Below are positions 55,188 to 64,000 of a DNA stretch of 64,000 nucleotides, piece by piece. The notes beneath the pieces are model-generated. The model did not search any database and was not told the DNA's origin. It saw only the letters and a list, made by a program, of their open reading frames with translations. This DNA comes from Thunnus maccoyii. Its lineage: Eukaryota > Chordata > Actinopteri > Scombriformes > Scombridae. The stretch spans positions 12,505,111 to 12,569,110 of the forward strand of contig NC_056552.1 of the NCBI RefSeq assembly GCF_910596095.1, in the 5' to 3' direction. Position 1 is the first letter of the stretch, and the number at the start of each line of letters is the position of its first letter. A program made the position numbers and the translations under genes.

Positions 55188-55801
55188 TTTCAGACATAAC
55201 ATCAGAAATTCTGTTCTTTGTTCTGTCCTCATTAACCACTGAATCACAGCAGGCCTTTTAGTTTTCTTCTGAATGTATATGAGGGAAACACACTTAGTTG
55301 TGAGCTGAGGTCTTACCCAAAAAGCTGTAATTGTTAGAAGGACAAACAGAGGGTTGTATCTGGAAGAAGACTAGTTTATCTGTTATGGGACGAGTCATTT
55401 ACGTGTGTGACTCTCTGTGCATGAAGCCTTATCTATTTGTTCTTATTTGCCTGCACAGAAATTCAGGATGAACAGATACAGGCCTAATATTTTGGAGGCT
55501 GAGTCATCAGTTCTCACAGTCTTAACAATGCAATCTATTTTGTGACTCACAAAGTCTAATTTAGGACTTTGGTGGTATTTAACTGGTGGACTTTGGTGAC
55601 CCTTCTTCACGGCCAACAATGCTGGCTGACAGATTTTTTTTTTTTTATCATTTCTGCAGTGTGAGGTGTACAACCACAGGAGGGCCCCATTTGACTTTTT
55701 TTTAACTTCACAAATGCTCTCAAACCATAATAAACCAGTCAGAAGTCATTTCCAGTATCATATGGGGCGCCATTACTGATGGAGTGATGGAGTTTGCGTG
55801 T

Positions 55802-55897
55802 GTTTGAAGGACTTTGTGGGAACAGGATGCAAAATGATTAACAGACAGACTGCATGTCTTTGAAGGACTTCATGGGAACAGGAAGTAAAATGATTAC
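55802..55897. repeat. partial tandem duplication, 57-bp period
   Basis: TTTGAAGGACTTTGTGGGAAC and following sequence to AAAATGATTA at 55,802-55,840 recur as a close copy at 55,859-55,897. A weaker third start (TTGGAAGACTTTGTCACAG) follows. Confidence 0.6.
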
Positions 55898-58203
55898 CAT
55901 AGTTGGAAGACTTTGTCACAGAAAGAGGACATTGTCCTTCCCACTTTTTGCTTTTCCTGTTTTGAATTCCTAGACTTGGCCAAAACTTTGCATGATTTCC
56001 GTCGGATAACAATAATTGTCTAGGAAAGAGGTGGGGCAGTGGGGTGCTTTCACTGTATGGAATATTAAGATGGAGGCTCTCACAATAATCCTATAGTGGA
56101 AAAAAAAGCATGTAGGGTAAAAAAGTACCACAGAGAGCTAAATGTGGTGGTATACGTATTTTTACCTTATATGGGTCTTTCAAAATTATGTGCCAAAGCT
56201 GATAGGACCAGTACTCAGAGATAAGTCCACATTTTTCATGGGTTATTTCATGTGTTGTGGTATTTTTTTCAGCTATCCTGTTACATTTCAAAATTTAAAA
56301 AAAAAAAAGCAAAATATGCCTCAAAGCAGTCTTAAAAAGACAGTCTTGAATGTATTTCTCGTACTACATCTGTGTACATTGTTTAACTTAGGAGAAAGTG
56401 CACCACTGTAAATGTTTGTATATGTGCAGAAGTACATGTGTGAAGCTACATTTGTGCCTCCTCTTCATTCCGGAGAGCTTAGAAGTACATAAAATGAGTC
56501 TGTCCATCAATAAACAGTTAAGACTTTGTTGGGTCCTGCTCCATCAATCAGCATGCTTTTACCGCTGGGGGACATGTTTGTAGTCTAAAGTAAATAATGT
56601 GCCTCCCACCATATGGTACTACTTACACATTCCAGTCCATGTAACTGCTTCCTCACATTCTTGCTCTGACCACTACTGAGTGAAACGCGTCCGTTTAAAC
56701 CCACAACATATTAACTCATTTGTTTGACGGGAAATTATTATGCAACTATTGTTATTAGTACTGTAGTTCTGTAAATGTGTTGCACAAGAGGAATCTGGTA
56801 TTTTTCTTTGTAACTTAACAGCCACAAATACACAAGTTACTCAATATTTCCATGTTAAACTGTATAAGCAGCCATTTGTGGTTCATACCAAAGCCATACA
56901 TAGTAATCAATATACAATACATGTAAAGTTGCATATCATTATGGATTGTATCTAGACAAATAATTGTAGTTCATATTGCACTGAATGGCGCACTGACTAT
57001 AGCTTATACATATATACAATATAGTATAGCAATAGTTATGGAAGTATTAATTTGAATGTACTTAATGTGAAAAATGTTACTAATAATTATTTAAAAAACA
57101 AAAAATAAGCAACAAAAAAGATAAAATCTTGTATTCACATACTGTAATCAAAATACAGTTTAGGTGAATGAGGCTATTACAGACCTTTAGTGAAACTGCT
57201 TTTCTGAATAGTGACTCTGAAGGCCCTATCAACTAGCTTCATGGGCTTTGAATATGAACTAGAGAAAGCAGGTCTGCATGTAGCTGTAACAGTCATTCAA
57301 CAAAAGTTAAGGGGGAGCACACCTTGGAGACACACCCAGCCAGCAGCAATAGCATTCCCATATCAATAGAATTGAAGGCGTCTCATTTATATGCGCAGCT
57401 TATTGTTTCTGGTCACATGATCCCACCTCTCTGCTTTCATTCAAAGAAACTCAACCCCTGGAAATTCACAGTTTTAAAGAGTCACTTAGATTACTTTTCT
57501 CCTTGTTGTGTGTCGCACACTGCCAGAGTAAATAAGCACAGAAAGCTGTCCTACTGGCTCTTCTTGATTCCTGCGGCGACTCTGGTAATATGTCTCAACC
57601 TACAGTCTGCTGAGTGTTTACAGTGGGGTAGATGTTAATAGGGAATAACATGCCAAGAGGAAGCTGACGGTGGGAATCTTTAATTATGCTCTGAGAAGAG
57701 AAGCAGTCTTTATGAAGGGTGCCACCAGGTAAAAAAATAACACTTTTTATACTTCTTTTATTTCTGTTTCTCTTTTCACTGCCCACCTTGTTGCGCTCTG
57801 TTTCTCATCAGCTTGAATCTTTTGTCTCTCCCTCACATTTCCTACTCTCTTTTGCTATCTCCTTTGTTTTCTATCACATGTGTTTCTGCGTATGTCCCTC
57901 TGATCACAGTGCAGAGGGACAGTGGGGGCTGGACATGTGTGTTCTTAATTGGCCTTACGATAAAACCTGCTGTTTCCTGTGTACTGTGGGGCTGAGAGTG
58001 GGTAGTGATTTCAGAAGCTCCTCCTGTTAGCATCTCAGAGGATGTGTGAATAGAGATAGGGCAAGTATGCAACACAGGAGCTTCACACTATTTTGAAACA
58101 CTGACTAAAACAGACCATAACCAAAAGACGAAGAGAAGGCCTGACTGGTGAGTGACTCTTTCAAACTCAGCTGTTGTTGTCTGACTATCATTTCAACACA
58201 AGG

Positions 58204-61200
58204 ATGGACAAGGATGGTAGGAAGCCAAAGACCTATGTGTCCACTTTCCAGCTGGCCCTCAAGCCTCAAGCCAGACCTTTCTGTGTGGGGAACGGACTGG
58301 ATACCACTGACAGGACAGTGATGAGAAACAGCAAACTAGGAGACTCATCTGCAAAAGGTAAAGGTTGGAAGAACATATGAAAAGTTCACTTAAAGTTTTT
58401 AATGTGAGAGTATTTTTTTTGTTAATTAAATGGACTGTTTTGTATTGCAATATAACTGGAATATATTCACAACATTTACCACAGTTACACCCCATCCCAA
58501 GCCTCAGCAAACTGCAGCCTTAATTTGAGCGTTTTTAACTTGCACAAGGGCATTGCAACTGCGTATCAGGGAAACCAGGAATATCAGTATCTGTTAGTTT
58601 ACATGTTTGAAGAGGTTAGGTCCCCTGGGGCTTGTTTACTTGTCAAAATGTTACTAAGGGTGCAGCCTTATTTATGGACAAGGTTATTATGAAATGTGCT
58701 GTTTTTCTGGTAACTGTGATAGTGTAGTGGTCAGAGTTGTCTGCGAGCATTCTGATGGTTTTACACACACACACACACACACACCTAACCTTAACTGTCA
58801 CCTGAAAATTTAGTGTTTTCATTATGAGGATTTGCTTTTTGTCCTCAGAATCAATCAATCAATCAATAATTTATTAATGACCACATGACCGAGGTCGGTG
58901 GAATTTGCTTTCAGTACAACATGGCGGGTAAGCTCAATTCAGCAGTGTCAATGACATCAAACATAGACAGATATCAGCATCATATTAGACACATGACTAG
59001 CACAACTGACCATATTCACAGATTACCACAAGATAGAAGTCACAGACAATATTTACAAGATTGACACAGAGGTTTTAAGTGCAGGTACATCTGTCAGGTT
59101 TCGTGAGAAGAGTTCAGAGCCCTCACAGCAGTGGGGAAAAACTGTTTTTAAAAAAGGATGATCTGGTGGGTAGGACCTGTAGCTTCCTACAGGGCATCAG
59201 TTAAAAGAGGTGGTGAGAAAGGGGTTAGAGATGATTTTTTTTGCTCTTTTGATTGTGTGTTTGTGATTCAACTGATGGGAGGGAGATGCCAGTAATCTTG
59301 GATGATTAATTGACTATGCGCTGCAGTTTTTTTGCGTGTATGACTGTCAGTGCTGGTGTACCAGACTGTGTTGGATGAGGCGAGTATGCTATCTGTGATG
59401 GCTGTGTAAAACTGAAGGAGGAGGTTTGTTTTACTTTGAAATTTTTGAGCTGTTTTAGGAAAAACAGACTTTGCTGGACTTTTTTGGTAATGTAGTCAGT
59501 ATTGATGTTTCATTTGAGTATGTTGCTGATGTGCGTGCCCAGAAATTTGACCGAGTCAGTGATGGTTATGGATTCCCCAGAGTGATACAAATGGGTCGGT
59601 TATCCATCATGTCGGTCATGAGTCCAATTATGGTTTTGTTGTCTGCATATTTAAGAATGGAGACTGAGCTGTGGTGGGATGTGAAGTAGTTTGTGTAGAG
59701 GGAGAAGAGCGAGGGTGAAAGGACACAACCCTGGGGGGCGCCTATGCTGAGGGTCAGAGGTCAAGATGAAAGGTTATTCATCTTATCCCTCTGTTTCCTT
59801 CTCCACAGGAAGCTCCAGAATCAGTGGCACATGCAGGGATCAACATTAATGTCCAGTAGCTTATTAAAGACATTGTCCGGGTTTATTGTATTGGAGGCCG
59901 AGCTGAAGTCGCTAAATAGGATGCAGGCATAGGTGTTGGGTGAATTGTGTAGGGCTAGGTTAACAGCATCCTCAACAGACCTGTTGGCTCAGCAAGCAAA
60001 CTGGTAAGTATCCATCAGAGGAGTAGTGTAGGATTTTAAACAAGAGAGGATGATGTGCTCAAACGCCTTCATCACCGGCTCAGGGAGGCAAGCCCCCACA
60101 GTGTGACTGTGTAAACAGATATATGTCTCCACAACATACTTGACACACACACACACACACACTGATGGCATTCCACCATCCACTGGTGACCACCCATTGC
60201 CCACCCTGCCGGACATTCCTACACCAAAATACACATATGCAACACACATGGTGGGTAAATGCATGTAAACATGACATCAAATTCCTCATACTTGCACTTA
60301 CACCTGTGTTAAAATACAGATAACAAACTTGAAACTTAATGTTGCTCTGCCTGGAGCCGAAACAAATGACTTACATACGTTATTTGATTATTTTCAACTA
60401 TCACACGGTATATGTAAAATTCATACATACATGTCTGTACTATATACTATCATGTTTGTAGTGAAAGGCCCTTGAGTATTAACTAAAAAATGCTTGCTGT
60501 GGATAAAGTGGCACATCCTGATTGGTCAGCAATGGAGGAAACAATGGTGTTTGATCATTTCTGAGAAAACTCATTGTTCTTAACCTCTCTTCTCTGTTAA
60601 GATGCCAGGCAGACACCTATGCAGGTCCTGGAAGCACCTCGTTTCAAAGAAACACTCAGGGACTGTACAGTCCGCGAAGGAAATGATGCTACTCTTCAAG
60701 GTGTTATCACAGGATGTCGGCCTCTGAGGGCTTCCTGGCTACACAATGGTAAGTGATCAATTACAATACACTCATTATTATGAGAGAGGAAATTATGCTA
60801 GAATATGTTGCAAAGATCTTACGTGAGGGTTCAAGCCACAAAGATACTACATTAACAGGATTTGAATCAGAATTTTGTGTTTGTCTATTCTTATCTTTAG
60901 GTGAGAGGGTGCATTCAAGTAAGACTTCCTTCAAAAATGGTGTTGCCAGTCTATCTCTGACTCAGTGTTCACCTGGAGATGCTGGGACGTATACCTGCAC
61001 AGCTGAGAATACTGCTGGCAAACAGTCAAGCAGTGCTGAGTTACACATCATAGGTAAAGCAGGAGTCATGTGTCACGTTAGAAACTTCAAGAAAGAAAGA
61101 TCAAGTACAGTATAACTTGCCCTTTAATGAACTGTATTGAACTGATCTGTGTACGGTAAGCCTGTTTCACTCTGTTGTTTGCATTGAAACAGCTACAAAG

Positions 61201-63497
61201 GAAATCCCAAGAATAACTAACCATGAGGTGCTCGGTGAGGTCACACTGAAGGCGGCGTCACCCAAAAAGAACACTGAATTGTCCTCAGCTTCTAAAGAGG
61301 AAAGTCAACACAAAACAGGAAAAGATAAAGGTAGATTAACCCAACTTTTGTTGAGCTTCCTATAAAAATATTTGTATTGTTACATACCCATAAACTCTCC
61401 CTTCTTTCTTCTTTTCTTCTAACAATTAATGCTTCAAAAAACTTGTATGGAAATTGTATAAATCATTAGTAAATACACTCATAATAGGCAGAAAACAAAC
61501 ATGGATAGTGATCATTTTTTAGTTTGATCTGTTGCAGTCTACTCACAAAACTTTATCTAAAAATGGTATCTATTAACTACCTTGCTCCATTCTGAAGTGC
61601 AATTCATTGGCTGTCTTTTGGGTGCATTGTTTGCCACTACAACCAAACATGACTGCTCACATGTGATTGGTTGGATACCTATTTATCTGCCTATTGTAGA
61701 GCATGCCTGTAAATCCACCCACTTCTTTGCAGTCTCCACAGGTATCAGAGATCTTGACCTCCAAACAAAAGTCTCCAGTAGAAAAGGTGAGTAGAGGACA
61801 CTTACTTAATGAAGTAAAAGTTTGTATGTTTTCATCATGTTTTATTGATTTTAAAATTCAAGCACATTTTTCCCAGGACCTCCTGTGGAGTTTCTACACC
61901 CACCAGACCAGGTGGAGGTTCGAGTGGGAAAGCAGGCCCGGCTACACTGTGAGTTCAGGTGCAGCTCTGTGCCTGTGGCTTGCTGCTGGATTTACAACAG
62001 AGACAAGGTAGTCGAGTCCCAGCTATTGTTAATATTATTTGATCCATTTCTTTGAAATTGTTTTCCAGTGAAGGCTTATGTCTTTGTGCATATTTCCACA
62101 TTTCTTCCAAACCCAGGTGGTAGTAGGAGGGCCGAGGATATCTGTCAGGAGCAGTGACACAAAGAGCAGTGTGGAGATCTCTCAGGCCTGTCCAGATGAT
62201 AAAGGCTCCTACACTGTCATAGTGAAAAACCGAGAAGGCTCTGCCCAACATACAGTCTCCCTCAGTGTCATAGGTGAGATTCGACTTTTGTCTACTATTC
62301 TGTGTCCAGATATTTAGTGTTTTCTAATGAGATGATACAACACTAGTATTTGTTGTCAGATACTGGACAAGCTAATAGCCTATCAATGTTGATTTGACAA
62401 ACAAGAACCAGACAGAAAAGCCGAGAAGAGAAATGTGGCAGGCTAGGATCATGATTTAAATAGATTAAAGCTTATGCCTATATGTTTGGATATTGGCTAC
62501 CCCAGAAAAACAACCCAAAATAACTTCAAATGATGATACCTGCTGTCTTGGGTCTTGGTATATATGAATAAAAGTTCTGATTCTTGAATTTCTCCTCAGA
62601 CCGGCCTGACCCACCAGCATCCAGCCCTGTTGTGTCCCAGCTGTCCACTCAGTCCCTGGTCCTGTCCTGGACAGGTCCCAGCTACGACGGAGGCACAGCT
62701 GTGTTGGGTTACATCGTGGAGGTCAGGCAAGAAGGCCCTGAAAAGTCCAGGAGCTGGACTGAAGTAGTACGCCGCTGTAAGAACACATCTTACCAGGTCT
62801 GCTCAGGCCTGAAGCCTCAGGGGCAGTACCGCTTCCGTGTCCGAGCCTACAACACTGCAGGAGTTAGTGAACCAAGCCAGGAGTCCGACTGTGTCAAGAT
62901 GGAGACTAAAAGTTAGTGAAATGTTGGATTTATAGAATGTTTGAAAACAGGAATTCATTTTTTAGATTTTACCTTTCTGTTACCTGTAAGGAGGGATGTG
63001 CTTATTTGTCACATCTGTGTTTTTTTTTTTGGATTAGAAGAAGAAGAAAAAAAGGAAAAGCCCGAGTCATACGTCACAGTGACCATTGACACCAAACATA
63101 AGATCAAGGACCACTACAATGTACATGAGAAGCTGGGAGTGTAAGCATGGATTCTGCATATTTAAAACCATATTTCAAATCTAAAAATATTATTTTCCTT
63201 CCTACATGGATCACAGAAGAGGCCAAATCATATTTTTAAAGGGATGGGACACAAACATTACGCCTCTCACTGGTTTGTGTTTTAAATTTCCAGGGGGAAG
63301 TTTGGCCAGGTGTTCCGGCTGTCCCACAAAGAGACGGGCAAGGAGTGCGCAGGGAAGTTCTACCGAGCCCGGACCTCCAAGGAGAAGTCGGAGGCCCGCA
63401 GGGAGATGGAACTGATGAACTGTCTCCACCACCCAAAAGTGGTCCAGTGTCTGGCCGCCTATGACACACGCTCAGAGATGGTCTTGGTCATGGAGTA
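58204..63497 (+). CDS. myosin light chain kinase, smooth-muscle type (mylk5-like), 5' part
   Basis: MLCKs are Ca2+/calmodulin-dependent kinases that phosphorylate myosin regulatory light chain. Ten coding exons are seen: 58,204-58,357, 60,602-60,748, 60,901-61,053, 61,193-61,330, 61,742-61,786, 61,877-62,007, 62,117-62,273, 62,600-62,911, 63,038-63,140 and 63,294-63,497, giving 514 codons before the window ends. Order: unstructured N-terminus, Ig domain about 60-151 (DAGTYTCTAEN), linker 152-212, Ig domain 213-308 (DKGSYTVIVKN), fibronectin III 310-408, then the kinase from about 440. The glycine loop is GVGKFGQV and the ATP-binding Lys is K468 in CAGKFYRA; MNCLHHPKVVQC is characteristic of MLCK. 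Most module exons are bounded by phase-1 introns, as usual for Ig/FN3 proteins. The short N-terminus and Ig-Ig-FN3-kinase layout suggest the fish paralogue mylk5 rather than full-length mylka/mylkb, but I cannot confirm it. The start ATG is the first in an exon opened by acceptor CTCAG. Confidence 0.9.
58761..58785. repeat. CA microsatellite
   Basis: CA dinucleotides in MLCK intron 1, just before the LINE 3' end. Confidence 0.95.
58849..60095 (-). mobile_element. 5'-truncated L2/Rex1-like LINE relic
   Basis: On the minus strand, decayed reverse transcriptase can be read in pieces: PVMKAFEHIILSCLK and DTYQFA followed by a stop where Arg is expected, ANRSVEDAVNLALH, FSDFSSASNTI, then APQGCVLSPSLFSLY and YADN in place of the catalytic YADD/FADD. 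Further on come SITDSVKFLGTHIS-type sequence and a 3' end of ATTGATTGATTGATT repeats at 58,849-58,868. Frameshifts, deletions and stops make it dead. It lies antisense in intron 1 of the MLCK gene. Confidence 0.85.
60142..60162. repeat. CA microsatellite
   Basis: CA dinucleotides in MLCK intron 1, just beyond the truncated 5' side of the LINE relic. Confidence 0.95.
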
Positions 63498-63611
63498 GTA
63501 AGTAATTGTGAAGTGGAAAAGTGACTTTGATCTGAGGATTAATGGGTGACAGAGAGTTTCTGCAGCCCATCAGGACACACATAAACAACCAAAATAGTAA
63601 TCCAAACAAAA

Positions 63612-63888
63612 AATAATCTGCAGATTATTTTGTTGATTAATCTTTTAGTCTATCAACTGTCAAAAGTGAAAAATGTGATCACAACATATTCAAAAGTGTC
63701 ATTTTATTTGACGACAGTCCAAAACCCCCAAACAATCAGTTTTTCATATATGACAAACAAAAACATCCAATAGTCACATTTGATAGTGAAAGTTTGGCAT
63801 TTGTGCTGGAAAAATGACTGAAATTATTATTTGATTAATTTTCTGACAATCAACTAATCGATTAACTGATTGATTGTTTCAGCTCTAA
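63612..63888 (+). mobile_element. GGGCTGCAACTAAT-type MITE copy in MLCK intron
   Basis: Internal GATTAATCTTTTAGTCTAT and the right end TGATTGTTTCAGCTCTAA mark a diverged copy in the intron following the first kinase exon seen. Confidence 0.7.
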
Positions 63889-64000
63889 ATCAAAATATCT
63901 TCCACTAATTGCGAAGCAGGTAGTGTAGGAAAGCCCTGATTTCACATCAGTCCCATTATTACCGATGTTGCCAGGAAACACCAGTGGTTGCTGTGGTGAT

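Larger units (their letters stand above)
54750..58170. other. intergenic region between tetraspanin and MLCK gene
   Basis: The two genes diverge from this region. It contains the GC-rich open stretch at 54,804-55,187 and a 57-bp-period partial tandem duplication at 55,802-55,897. Otherwise it is AT-rich DNA in which I see nothing. No TATA or CArG box that I could assign to the MLCK gene was found. Confidence 0.55.

Noticed and set aside
57719..58030. 103-codon plus-strand frame beginning with a hydrophobic stretch
   Set aside because: The signal-peptide look comes from a T/C-rich tract; no family match, and the downstream MLCK start has its own acceptor.
58148..58170. GTGAGT donor-like site followed closely by a CTCAG acceptor before the MLCK ATG
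   Set aside because: An intron of about 23 bp is too short; the two signals probably belong to different splice choices or one is spurious.
58174..58203. Upstream extension of the MLCK frame
   Set aside because: It begins at TTG rather than ATG; the first ATG in the exon is at 58,204.

Overview
This window is vertebrate nuclear DNA from a ray-finned fish, probably a percomorph. The evidence is split genes with GT-AG introns, protein sequences that match bony-vertebrate families, AT-rich intergenic DNA with several microsatellites, and many interspersed repeats of types I recognise from teleosts (TTAA-flanked MITEs, a Tc1-like element, an L2/Rex1-like LINE, a tRNA-type SINE). There are no operons, CRISPR arrays or bacterial features.

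Layout. 1-12,211 (minus): the first coding exon of vinculin (12,044-12,211) and at least 12 kb of its first intron. A CpG-rich promoter with two CCAAT boxes lies just beyond it. 12,560-21,700: no gene seen; it holds two minisatellite-like arrays and MITEs. 22,131-26,020 (plus): c1ql1, a secreted C1q/TNF-type synaptic organiser, in two coding exons. 27,000-39,900: about 13 kb without a supported gene, with two TTAA-flanked MITEs and a pair of perfect hairpins. 39,903-41,943 (minus): dcakd, four coding exons. 43,450-46,436 (minus): pus3, six coding exons. 47,552-52,695 (minus): a CD63-like tetraspanin, seven exons, with a dead Tc1 element in intron 1. 53,309-54,743: a TTAA-flanked MITE with another element inside it. 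58,204-63,497 (plus, runs off the right edge): a myosin light chain kinase of smooth-muscle type, ten exons seen, with a LINE relic in intron 1.

Exon ends were placed by hand from protein similarity and GT/AG signals. All reading phases close, giving complete proteins of 275 aa (c1ql1), 229 aa (dcakd), 468 aa (pus3) and 239 aa (tetraspanin). The genes do not form one pathway. Cytoskeletal and adhesion genes (vinculin, MLCK) flank a synaptic organiser, a CoA-kinase-like protein, a tRNA modification enzyme and an endolysosomal-type tetraspanin. The c1ql1-dcakd neighbourhood matches the human 17q21.31 order as I remember it, which supports the c1ql1 assignment.

I found no convincing new biological system. 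The observations most worth checking are the paired perfect hairpins at 32,791-32,854, the shortened collagen stalk of c1ql1, the shared TTAA target preference of the MITEs, the CD63-like sorting signal of the tetraspanin, and the two unusual tandem arrays.
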